This document shows, piece by piece, positions 8,921-15,783 of a stretch of DNA of 15,905 nucleotides. The stretch is from Actinomycetota bacterium (GTDB taxonomy: Bacteria > Actinomycetota > Thermoleophilia > Solirubrobacterales > Solirubrobacteraceae). The stretch covers positions 1 through 15,905 of the forward strand of contig CAJCIJ010000133.1 of assembly GCA_903970315.1 (NCBI GenBank), read 5' to 3'. Every line of letters starts with the position of its first letter. The first letter of the stretch is position 1. Both the position numbers and the translations under genes were made by a program. The notes beneath the pieces are model-generated. The model was not told where the DNA came from, did no database searches, and was given only the letters and a program-made list of their open reading frames with translations.

Positions 8921-9433
8921 TCAGTGGTGCGGCACAGACGACAGGGCCACGAACACGGCCAGCGCCGCCGCGGCCATCGCCACGGGCGCAAGCTGCTCAC
9001 CGCGCCGAAGTGCACGGATGGAGAGCAGGACCGGAAAGATTCCCAGGAGGACGACCCCAGTCGTCACCGCGATCAGCAGGTAAGCCGCCACCACGCCGAT
9101 GGCTGTCAGGCTCTTGGGGTTGGCGTCAAGCAGTAACGCTGAGGCGCTCTGCGGTGCAGACTGGGCCGGACCCGTTGCACCGAGTGTTGCCGGGTGGACC
9201 GCCGCGCCCGCGCCGGCTGCGTAGGCAGGGGCACCATAACCGGGAGTGGCGGTAGTGGCCGCCACGGGCGCTGTGACAGCCATGGACGCGGCGCCCGTCG
9301 TCGGTGGCACATGCTGGACCGTGGGCGCCACGTGGATGTGCTGCGTCCACTGACTGCCATCCCACCACCGCAGCGAACCGGGCGGAAGGTTGGGATCGGG
9401 GTACCAGCTTGCGGGGTATTGCGTGACGCTCAT
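8921..9433 (-). CDS. DUF2510 domain protein with two C-terminal membrane helices
   Basis: The product has 170 residues. The N-terminus matches the actinobacterial DUF2510 motif: WYPDP at residues 10-14 and RWWDGSQWT at 22-30. An Ala/Pro/Thr/Gly-rich linker follows (about 35-100), then two membrane helices (about 108-133 and 146-165) with a basic RALRRGE loop between them. I chose the ATG at 9433, with AGG/GGTCACC upstream, because it places the DUF2510 motif near the N-terminus as usual in this family; the frame stays open 18 codons further. DUF2510 has no firmly known biochemical role and is commonly found at the N-terminus of small actinobacterial membrane proteins. Being first in a tight set with the M50 protein, it could be a partner or substrate of that protease, which is inference from position only. 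Confidence 0.85.
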   Translation of the reverse strand: MSVTQYPASWYPDPNLPPGSLRWWDGSQWTQHIHVAPTVQHVPPTTGAASMAVTAPVAATTATPGYGAPAYAAGAGAAVHPATLGATGPAQSAPQSASALLLDANPKSLTAIGVVAAYLLIAVTTGVVLLGIFPVLLSIRALRRGEQLAPVAMAAAALAVFVALSSVPHH

Positions 9434-9589
9434 CGGTGACCTGTCCGGGCTCGCACGACCAGTCGTCCAGACCGTCTGTGCGACCACGTTGACGGCACCC
9501 GTATCGGCGTCTGAGCCACATATCTTGAGCCGGCGTATCGAGTTTGGGCGATTGTGCCCGGCGGCCGCGCGACCTGCTGACCGGCGCGC

Positions 9590-10825
9590 TCAGCTGATTC
9601 GCTGCACGTCAAACGTCTGGCCGGCGGCGCGCAGCCGCGCAACCAGGACATCGCCCATTGCGGTGGCCGGCGTGAGCACCCCCGCGCGCTTGGGCAGGGC
9701 GTCTGAGTCAAATGCAAGGCACAGGCCGGCCTGGCCGAACATCACCGCCGTAGCCTTGTAGCCGGGATCGCCCTTGGCGGCCACCTGGCACACGTAGCGG
9801 GCGCCAGTCGATGTGCGCGTGTGGATGTCGATGCGAAAGAAGCCGCGCTCGCGCATGCGCTTGCCGGGGCCCTGGCCTGGCGAGGGCAACACCTTGTCGA
9901 GCACCGACCGCACGGGCCCAGTCGAGAGTCCGAGCTCCAGGGCACCGATGCCCGCCGCCAGGCCGCCGGCCTGCACAGCACCGAGCGGTCCCGAGCTGAA
10001 GCCCATGACCTCGCGGTAGCGAAACTCGCGGCCGTAGGCCCAGTCGGCAAGGGCGTTTGAGCGCCGCACGACGCGCGTGTTGATGCGTCCCATGACAAAC
10101 GGGGCGAGCCACATGTCAAGCTCGTCGTCGCGCTCGGGTCGGGTCATGTCCTGCTCGCTTGTCAGCCGCGGCTCCTGGTCGCGGTCGGGACTCAGGGCGT
10201 AGGGGTCAAGCAGTAACTGCGCAAGCCGGCCGTCGCTACGCGCGGCGTCCAGTGTGCTCTTCAGCGATGCAATCGTGCCCCCGCTGACGCCGCCGCGCAG
10301 CGCGCGTACGACGAAGGTCGTCTCCCCCAGCGTGCCCTCTCCGTCGGCGGCCACCGCCTCGTGCAGGAGCAGCACACCCAGATCCGACGGGATCGAGTCA
10401 AAACCGCAGCTGTGCACGATGCGCGCGCCACTGGCCTGGGCGGCCTCATCGAAGCTGTCGATGCTCTCGCGCATGAACAGGACCTCGCCGCTGAGGTCGG
10501 CGTAGTGGGTCCCCTCTGTCGCACACGCCTGCGCCAGCGATCTGCCGTAGAGGCGATATGGACCCACCGTGGTTGCCACCACGCGCGTGCGCTTGGCAAG
10601 GTCTGACATCGCGTCGGCGTCGCCGGTGTCGGCCACCAGCACGGGCCAGGCCGCCGCCGCAGGCCCAAGGGCATCCTTGACGGCCGCCAGGCGCGAGGAG
10701 GACCGGCCCGCCAGCGCGATCCGCGCCTCTGGTGTGGCCGCTGTCGCGAGATACTCGGCGCAGAGACGGCCCACGAAGCCGCTGGCGCCGAACAGGACGA
10801 TGTCGAACTCCCGGTCGGCGCTCAC
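9590..10825 (-). CDS. Trans-acting enoyl reductase-like / saccharopine dehydrogenase-family oxidoreductase
   Basis: The product has 411 residues. It opens with a Rossmann dinucleotide-binding fold whose glycine motif GASGFVG lies at residues 13-19. It then shows motifs typical of the mycobacterial trans-acting enoyl reductase group (Rv2449c/Rv2953-like): VGPYRLYG, YADLSGE at 108-114, and HSCGFDSIPSDLG around 138-149. Rv2953 reduces enoyl intermediates in trans for a polyketide synthase in phthiocerol/phenolglycolipid formation; that function is knowledge of the family, not seen here. I chose the GTG at 10825, giving MSADREFDIVLFGASGFVG, because relatives begin just before the REFDIV segment. 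A GTG ten codons upstream (10855) is the alternative. The gene lies 69 bases after the type III polyketide synthase stop on the same strand, so it may act on that enzyme's product or precursor. Sequence alone does not show the substrate or the cofactor preference. Confidence 0.88.
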   Translation of the reverse strand: MSADREFDIVLFGASGFVGRLCAEYLATAATPEARIALAGRSSSRLAAVKDALGPAAAAWPVLVADTGDADAMSDLAKRTRVVATTVGPYRLYGRSLAQACATEGTHYADLSGEVLFMRESIDSFDEAAQASGARIVHSCGFDSIPSDLGVLLLHEAVAADGEGTLGETTFVVRALRGGVSGGTIASLKSTLDAARSDGRLAQLLLDPYALSPDRDQEPRLTSEQDMTRPERDDELDMWLAPFVMGRINTRVVRRSNALADWAYGREFRYREVMGFSSGPLGAVQAGGLAAGIGALELGLSTGPVRSVLDKVLPSPGQGPGKRMRERGFFRIDIHTRTSTGARYVCQVAAKGDPGYKATAVMFGQAGLCLAFDSDALPKRAGVLTPATAMGDVLVARLRAAGQTFDVQRIS

Positions 10826-10855
10826 GCCCCTGATACTACGGGCATTGCCCACCAC
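10826..10855 (-). promoter_or_regulatory. Possible leaderless promoter and small palindrome before the enoyl reductase gene
   Basis: On the minus strand TAGTAT, a fair -10 hexamer, lies 7 bases before the GTG start, a spacing that would begin the transcript at or next to the start codon. The only purine-rich tract (AGGGG) is 1 base from the GTG, too close to act as a normal ribosome binding site. Just upstream is the perfect palindrome GGGCA-T-TGCCC (10840-10850), a possible operator. I see no good -35 box. Confidence 0.3.
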
Positions 10856-10894
10856 GCACTGCGGGCACCGTAGCGGGGCGCCGCGGGGCCGGTA

Positions 10895-11995
10895 CTACCA
10901 GCGCAGCAGCATCAGCCCGACGCTGACGCCCGGACCGATCGTGACCGCCAGGCCCAGCTGGCCGCTGCGCGGCTGGCGTTGGGCGATGGTCTCGTGTAGC
11001 ACGTAGAAGATCGACGGCGTGCCGACGTTTCCGAAGTTGGCAAGCACGTCGTAGCTGACGCGGAGAGCCTCGTCGTCGAGTGCCAGCGCCTCCTGGGCGC
11101 ATTCCACTATGCGCTTGCCACCGGGGTGAATCAGCCAGTGGTCAACCATGTGCGCCGTCAGGCGGTTGTCGGCCAGGAAGTCATCGACGAGCCCGCGGAG
11201 ATGTTCGCCGGCGATGTAGGGCAGCTCGCGCACAAGGCCCAGGTAGCTGTCGTCGGCGGTCACGTCGATGGTCACCGCCCCAAGCGTCCCCGGGATCTGG
11301 TGCACGCGCGAGTCCAGCACGCGCGGCCCGGCGGCCGAGACATCGTTGTCAAGCAGCATCGCGGCGCAGCCGTCGCCGAAGATTGCCGACCCCACGGTCT
11401 TGCTGCGGGGGTCCTCGTCGGTCGCCGCACACAACAGGCCGCTCATGCTCTCGGCGGCCACCACCAGCACCTTCTTGCCGGGCCGCATCGCAAGCGCCGG
11501 ACCGATCAGCCGGATCAGGGGCACGGCGCTGGCGCAACCGACACCCAGCACGTGGTACTTGTCGGTGCTCGCGTCCATGCCGAAATGCTCGATCAACCGG
11601 TGTGCCAGCGTGGGGCAACCGAGTGAGTAGAGGCTCGATGTCAGAACAGTGCCGATCTCCGACGGGTCGAGCCGGAGTCCCTCGACGGCCTGCACCGCCA
11701 GTTTCATCAGCTCCTGCTCGACCGTATCGGTGCGCCCCTGCAGCGTGGTGGCCAGCATCTGGTCGTCCAGATGCAGCCGGCGACGCTCCACGCCGCAGCG
11801 ACCGAAAACCCCTAACGCGAACTCGTCGTCTAGCAGGCCCAGCAGCGCCAGCACCTCGTGCTGGGTCAGCGAGGTCTCCGGGTGGGCCAGCGCCAAGCCC
11901 GCGATCGCGGGCGCGTGTGGGTCGGCAGGCACCCCGTTGGATGCCGCCGACTGCCTACTGGCGGCATGCGCAAGGCGTTGCGGCTCGGCACTCAT
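10895..11995 (-). CDS. Type III polyketide synthase (chalcone/stilbene synthase family)
   Basis: The product has 366 residues, the usual size for homodimeric type III synthases, which extend an acyl-CoA starter with malonyl-CoA on an active-site Cys without a carrier protein. The catalytic triad can be placed: Cys154 in GVGCASAVPLIRL, His290 in LIHPGGKRI, and Asn323 in NFGNVGTPS. The C-terminus carries the family GPG motif (IGPGVSVGLMLLRW). These argue for type III PKS rather than KAS III (FabH), although the two share the fold. The ATG at 11995 gives a normal-length N-terminus; the frame stays open 59 codons upstream but that part looks like intergenic sequence, and the ribosome binding site is weak. 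Bacterial relatives make alkylpyrones, alkylresorcinols or tetrahydroxynaphthalene; which applies cannot be read here. It sits upstream of an enoyl reductase and divergent from a sulfotransferase. Confidence 0.9.
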   Translation of the reverse strand: MSAEPQRLAHAASRQSAASNGVPADPHAPAIAGLALAHPETSLTQHEVLALLGLLDDEFALGVFGRCGVERRRLHLDDQMLATTLQGRTDTVEQELMKLAVQAVEGLRLDPSEIGTVLTSSLYSLGCPTLAHRLIEHFGMDASTDKYHVLGVGCASAVPLIRLIGPALAMRPGKKVLVVAAESMSGLLCAATDEDPRSKTVGSAIFGDGCAAMLLDNDVSAAGPRVLDSRVHQIPGTLGAVTIDVTADDSYLGLVRELPYIAGEHLRGLVDDFLADNRLTAHMVDHWLIHPGGKRIVECAQEALALDDEALRVSYDVLANFGNVGTPSIFYVLHETIAQRQPRSGQLGLAVTIGPGVSVGLMLLRW

Positions 11996-12237
11996 GACGG
12001 CCCCACTGCGGTCACCTGCATTGCGGCGGCTCCGGGCGGGATTCCGGCTGGGGTGGGGGCTTGTCTGGATAGCTTGACGCGAGCGGCAAGATACACGACC
12101 GAACAGCCAGAAGATGGCAAACGAGCGCAGTTGCGCGCCGCAGATCCCCATAGGATCGGCGGCTGACAGCAAGACGCACCGGAACCCCGGGGACGCACCG
12201 GGAGCCCGGTCCAGGCAAGAAAGGACGTGAGAACGCT
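11996..12237. promoter_or_regulatory. Divergent intergenic region between the polyketide synthase and sulfotransferase genes
   Basis: This 242-base region must hold start signals for both divergent genes unless one is read from further away. A TTGACG at 12074-12079 resembles a -35 box for the plus strand, but I find no convincing -10 at the right distance. The right end has two tandem 19-base repeats. A purine-rich AAAGGA about 12 bases before the sulfotransferase ATG is a rather distant ribosome binding site. I see no RNA gene or further coding sequence. Confidence 0.4.
12173..12210 (+). repeat. Two tandem 19-base repeats upstream of the sulfotransferase
   Basis: Copy 1 (12173-12191) and copy 2 (12192-12210) directly abut and share 16 of 19 bases. 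Both start GACGCACCGG and end with a CCCGG core. Copy 2 contains the inverted repeat ACCGGG-AG-CCCGGT (12197-12210), and copy 1 a weaker CCGG...CCGG version. Tandem palindromic units 27 bases ahead of a gene suggest a regulator-binding site or a 5' leader structure. Confidence 0.55.
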
Positions 12238-12927
12238 ATGAGGCTGATCGGAGCAGGCATGCCGCGGACGGGCACGCTGAGCCAGAAGGAGGCGCTTGAG
12301 ATCTTGGGCTTTGCGCCCTGTTACCACTGGGTGAACATCCTCGCCGATCTGGACTCGGTGCCCGTCTGGGACCGCGCAATCGACGGGGACGTCGACTGGC
12401 CGCAGATCTTCGACGGCTTCCAGGCGACCGTGGACTGGCCCGGCGGCTATTTCTGGCGTGAGCTGATGGAGCAGTACCCCGATGCCAAGGTGCTGCTGAG
12501 CGTGCGCGATCCCGCAGAGTGGGAGCCGAGCTTCCGCGAGACCGTCTGGAACATGGGCCACGGGGAGAACCTGGTGCACCTGCTCTCCAGCGCCCGAGGC
12601 CTGGTGGACCCGCGCTGGGCGCGCTACACCGCGCTGGTGGAGCGCATGTTCTGGGGCCCGAAGGGCACATTTGCCGCCGGGCACGCGCTGCCCGAGCAGA
12701 TGATCGATGCGTTCGTGGCCCACAACGAGGAGGTCAAGCGGTCGGTTCCCGCGGACCGGCTGCTGGTGTGGGACATCAAGGAAGGCTGGGGGCCGCTGTG
12801 TGAGTTTCTGGAGGTCGCTGTGCCCGACCAGCCGGTGCCCCATGCCAACGACCGCGACACCTTCGTTGGCAGGGTCATCGACGGGGCGCTGGCGGCCCTG
12901 CAGGCAAGCCGCGCCGAGCCGTCCTAG
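12238..12927 (+). CDS. Cytosolic P-loop sulfotransferase family protein
   Basis: The product has 229 residues, with no signal peptide or membrane helix. The N-terminal GAGMPRTGTLSQKEAL matches the phosphosulfate-binding loop of the Sulfotransfer_4-like family (canonical form xPKSGTTxL). LLSVRDPAEWEPSF at about residues 84-97 matches the second nucleotide-binding segment, with its conserved Arg-Asp-Pro and downstream Ser. Such enzymes usually move sulfate from PAPS to a hydroxyl of a small molecule. This bacterial subgroup is poorly characterised, so the substrate and even PAPS use are inferred. The ATG at 12238 puts the P-loop at the extreme N-terminus as in relatives. Glu is almost always GAG (about 15 of 16), unlike the next gene. 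It is divergent from the polyketide synthase and 219 bases before an exported arylsulfotransferase, which suggests a sulfated polyketide product. Confidence 0.82.
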   Translation: MRLIGAGMPRTGTLSQKEALEILGFAPCYHWVNILADLDSVPVWDRAIDGDVDWPQIFDGFQATVDWPGGYFWRELMEQYPDAKVLLSVRDPAEWEPSFRETVWNMGHGENLVHLLSSARGLVDPRWARYTALVERMFWGPKGTFAAGHALPEQMIDAFVAHNEEVKRSVPADRLLVWDIKEGWGPLCEFLEVAVPDQPVPHANDRDTFVGRVIDGALAALQASRAEPS

Positions 12928-13059
12928 AGCCGGTGCCGGTCGCGCCGACGACCGCAGACAGGCGCTTGGGCCGGCTGCGGGAGGCCTGTTGGTTGGTCGT
13001 TTCGCTGGGATCAGGGCGTTGATGGCAGGCCGGGAGTGCGACGTCCGACGCTGCCTTGG

Positions 13060-13091
13060 GTTAGGTTTGTGTCCTGTTAGGACCACGTTAG
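13060..13091. promoter_or_regulatory. Repeated GTTAG motifs and small hairpin upstream of the arylsulfotransferase
   Basis: The 219-base gap before the arylsulfotransferase holds three GTTAG motifs starting at 13060, 13076 and 13087. It also has a 5-base inverted repeat GTCCT-GTT-AGGAC (13071-13083). These lie about 55-85 bases before the start codon, a plausible operator or promoter position. The rest of the gap shows no feature I can support. Confidence 0.2.
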
Positions 13092-13146
13092 CGACCCGTG
13101 GTCAGACCACTGCTGCGGAGGCGATGAACCTGAAGCGAGGCAGGCC

Positions 13147-15045
13147 ATGACACGCGACCCCCGGCCGCTGCGGCGGCTGCTGGCCGGTGGAGCTGTAGTC
13201 GTCGTCGTCTCGAGCATAGGCACGCTTGTCGCCGCGGGATCGCGCATCTCGGGCGAGCCGATGCCCACGGGTGGGGCGTCCAAAGCACGGTGCATCCCCG
13301 CCAGGCTCAATGCCTCGGCGCTGCTTCCCGGCTCAGACCTGACAGTCTCGCCGCTGCCCGCCTCCTACGATGCCTCCCCGCACACCCAGATCAGCCTGTT
13401 GGGGGTGCCCGCGTCGGAGATCAGCCATGTCACGGTGACCGGCTCCTTTACGGGCGTGCACGGTGGCCATCTGCTCCCCTACTCCCAGGGCGATGGTGCG
13501 AGCTTCGTGCCCGAACGCCCCTTTGACTCCGGAGAGCGGGTCCAGGTAAGCGGCCAGGTGGCGGCAGGCTCGGGCGCCAAGGAGTTCAGCTACCAGTTCA
13601 CCGTCGACTACCCCGACGCCATCACCGAACTGGGCCCCAGCGCAAAGACTGCGCTCACCCCGGGCGCCTATCAGAGCTTTCACTCCGCGCCAGAACTGCA
13701 CCCGCCGGACATCGATGTCACGCACTCCACGCCCGAAGCACAAGCCGGCGGGGACATGTTCCTGGGGCCCTACACCGGGCCCGGCCAGGCTGGGCCGATG
13801 ATCATCGAACCCGACGGTCAGCTGGTCTGGATCGATCCACTGCCTGAAAACGTCTACTCGACCAACCTCCAGGTTCAGACGCTGGACGGCGAAGAAGTGC
13901 TCACCTGGTGGCAGGGGTACATCCCCCAGAACGGCTTTGGCCTGGGTGAAGAGGTCGTCGCCAACAGCTCCTATGAACCGATCATGCACGTGGTGCCGGG
14001 CAACGGCTACAAGGCCGATCTACATGTCTTTGAGATCGCCCCCAACAACACGGCGGTGCTGACCGTGTTCAACACGATCCACTGCGACCTGACCTCCGGC
14101 GGAGGCCCGCGCGAAGGCGACGTTACCGACACGAGCTTCCAGGAACTGGACCTCAAGACCGGGCTGGTCCGGCGTGAATGGACCGGCGTCGACCACGTGG
14201 CGCTGAGCGAATCCTACGCGTCCCCAAACCACGTCTCGGCGGAATGGCCCTGGGACTATTTGCACCTGAACACCGTCGATCGACGCCCCGACGGCACCAC
14301 GTTGCTCTCGGGGCGCAACACATCGCAGCTCTACCTGATCGACGACAGGACCGGGCAGATCACGACGACGGCCGGCGGCAAGCACTCGACCGTGACCATG
14401 GGCCCGGGAAGCGAAACGGCCTACCAGCACGACGCGGAAACCCTGCCGGATGGCGACATCAGCATCTTTGACAACGGCGGATCGCCCTTTACGACGCACT
14501 CCCAGTCGCGGGCGCTGGTGGTCAACCTGGATGTGCAGGCCAACACCGACACCGAGGTCGCCGAATTCGTCCATCCGCGCCCGTTGCAGGCCTCAAGCCA
14601 GGGCAACGTCCAGCTGCTGCCCAACGGCGACTGGTTTGTGGGCTGGGGCGGCGAACCGTACTTCAGCGAGTTCAATCCAGCGGGCGAAATGATCTACGAC
14701 GCGCACATGCCCACCGAAGCGATCCCGTCACACAAGAACGAACACGCCGACTCCTATCGCGTCTACCGTTTTCAGTGGAGCGGCACGCCCACGGCCCCCC
14801 CTGCCATCGCCGCCGAAAGCGCCGGCCACGGTCTGACCGTTTATGCCAGCTGGAACGGGGCCACGAAGGTCGCGGCGTGGGAGGTGCTGGGCGGCTCCTC
14901 GCGCTCGGACCTCAAAGCCGTGGCGCACGCATCAAAGAGTGGCTTTGAGACCGCGGTGAAAACCCCCGCAGAGGCCTACGTCGAGGTGCAGGCGCTGGAC
15001 TCCGCGGGCGCCGCGATCGGGCACTCGGCGATCATCGCCGGCTGA
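13147..15045 (+). CDS. Exported arylsulfotransferase (ASST) family beta-propeller protein
   Basis: The product has 632 residues. A basic start and a hydrophobic segment (about 9-31) form a signal peptide or anchor. Residues about 45-160 look like a beta-sandwich (Ig-like) domain. From about 200 to 560 is an ASST-type propeller with typical motifs: GPMIIEPDGQLVW, DYLHLNTV (His373), YQHDAETLPDGDISIFDNG (His428) and SSQGNVQLLPNGDW. The two His residues lie in the conserved segments that carry the active-site histidines of this family. Characterised ASSTs transfer sulfate from one aryl sulfate to another phenol without PAPS, outside the cytoplasmic membrane, through a sulfated His. The ATG at 13147 has GAGG 7 bases upstream. 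Glu codons are mostly GAA in the propeller and mostly GAG at both ends. Some actinobacterial members are annotated by fold only, so the activity is likely but unproven. Confidence 0.88.
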   Translation: MTRDPRPLRRLLAGGAVVVVVSSIGTLVAAGSRISGEPMPTGGASKARCIPARLNASALLPGSDLTVSPLPASYDASPHTQISLLGVPASEISHVTVTGSFTGVHGGHLLPYSQGDGASFVPERPFDSGERVQVSGQVAAGSGAKEFSYQFTVDYPDAITELGPSAKTALTPGAYQSFHSAPELHPPDIDVTHSTPEAQAGGDMFLGPYTGPGQAGPMIIEPDGQLVWIDPLPENVYSTNLQVQTLDGEEVLTWWQGYIPQNGFGLGEEVVANSSYEPIMHVVPGNGYKADLHVFEIAPNNTAVLTVFNTIHCDLTSGGGPREGDVTDTSFQELDLKTGLVRREWTGVDHVALSESYASPNHVSAEWPWDYLHLNTVDRRPDGTTLLSGRNTSQLYLIDDRTGQITTTAGGKHSTVTMGPGSETAYQHDAETLPDGDISIFDNGGSPFTTHSQSRALVVNLDVQANTDTEVAEFVHPRPLQASSQGNVQLLPNGDWFVGWGGEPYFSEFNPAGEMIYDAHMPTEAIPSHKNEHADSYRVYRFQWSGTPTAPPAIAAESAGHGLTVYASWNGATKVAAWEVLGGSSRSDLKAVAHASKSGFETAVKTPAEAYVEVQALDSAGAAIGHSAIIAG

Positions 15046-15070
15046 CCGGAGTCTCCCGGACCCGCCCCCC

Positions 15071-15097
15071 CGCGGCTTGCTCCGAGGGCCCTCCGCG
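15071..15097 (+). terminator. Weak hairpin after the arylsulfotransferase gene
   Basis: CGCGG (15071-15075) can pair with CCGCG (15093-15097), with the palindrome GAGGGCCCTC (15084-15093) in between. There is no T-tract downstream, so this is at best a weak or Rho-dependent terminator, or a chance structure in GC-rich DNA. Confidence 0.15.
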
Positions 15098-15149
15098 ACG
15101 TGCCCGACGAGCCCCCCGGGGCCTGCCCAACAATCCGTCCGGGCTTGTA

Positions 15150-15162
15150 TTAGATTCCCGCC
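15150..15162 (+). promoter_or_regulatory. Possible leaderless promoter -10 element for the DUF2269-like gene
   Basis: TTAGAT (or TAGATT, one base on) lies 6-7 bases before the ATG at 15163, and no Shine-Dalgarno sequence is visible. The spacing fits transcription starting at the A of the ATG, the leaderless arrangement common in actinobacteria. No good -35 box is evident. Confidence 0.35.
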
Positions 15163-15783
15163 ATGGCTCACGTCGCCGTCTCTGAACCTGGGGCCGTCGC
15201 GGGGCACGATGTCCGCGGGGCCATTGCGCGGCCGGACTTCCAGATCGTCCCGCGCGCGGGCCTACCGATCGTGGCAGCAGTCCTTGGCCTGCTGATAGCC
15301 GGCGTCGCCGTAGACGAACTGTGGCCGCTTGAGTTCTTGCACGTCGTCGGGGGCGCCGCTTGGACGGTGATCGACCTGTTCTTGGGCTTCGTGCTGGGGC
15401 CGATCATGGGCAAGCTCTCGATCCCCGCCCGAGTCGAGTTCACCACGCGCCTGATGCCCAAGATGGTGCTGATCATGCCCACGGTCGTGACCGTGACGCT
15501 GGTATCGGGCTGGCAGCTGTCGACGTTCCTCGGTACCAACCAGACCAGCTACTCGCTGCATGGCTGGGTGGTGGCGAGCTTCATCGTGGTCGGCATCATG
15601 GCCGTGATCGCTCTTGGGCTGCTGGAGCCGGCCAACATCGCGGTGCTGACGGAGCTGAAGAAGCCAAGGCCCGATCCCACGGTGATCGAGCGGCTGATGA
15701 AGCGGTTCATCTACACGGCGGGGGCCACGGGCCTGATGCAGGTGGCCACGCTCGTGATCATGACCAAGCTTGCATCGGGATGA
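15163..15783 (+). CDS. Integral membrane protein, DUF2269/CopD-like
   Basis: The product has 206 residues with a short hydrophilic N-terminus and about five membrane helices (about 32-50, 58-84, 100-118, 128-150, 184-204). The segment FLHVVGGAAW in the second helix, a His inside a Gly/Trp-rich helix, resembles DUF2269 and CopD-type membrane proteins, whose His residues may bind heme or metal. I cannot assign a function with confidence. The ATG at 15163 is the first in-frame start after the gap and lacks a ribosome binding site. Its TGA stop overlaps the next ATG as ATGA, so the downstream membrane protein is probably translationally coupled and may be a partner subunit. Link to the sulfotransferase genes is unclear; a 117-base gap and a separate promoter-like element suggest its own transcript. 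Confidence 0.75.
   Translation: MAHVAVSEPGAVAGHDVRGAIARPDFQIVPRAGLPIVAAVLGLLIAGVAVDELWPLEFLHVVGGAAWTVIDLFLGFVLGPIMGKLSIPARVEFTTRLMPKMVLIMPTVVTVTLVSGWQLSTFLGTNQTSYSLHGWVVASFIVVGIMAVIALGLLEPANIAVLTELKKPRPDPTVIERLMKRFIYTAGATGLMQVATLVIMTKLASG

Noticed and set aside
11080..11997. Plus-strand open frame (305 codons) opposite the type III polyketide synthase
   Set aside because: Arg/Pro/Ser-rich shadow; the minus strand has the complete Cys-His-Asn triad.
11996..12172. 59-codon upstream extension of the polyketide synthase
   Set aside because: The added residues are unlike the family N-terminus, and the ATG at 11995 already gives a full-length enzyme.
11992..13086. Minus-strand open frame (364 codons) opposite the sulfotransferase
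   Set aside because: No domain visible, and it would span the divergent intergenic region and the start of the polyketide synthase. The plus strand has clear sulfotransferase motifs.
15046..15062. CCGGAG...CTCCCGG after the ASST stop as a terminator
   Set aside because: The arms are separated by only about one base, so a stable hairpin cannot form, and there is no T-tract.
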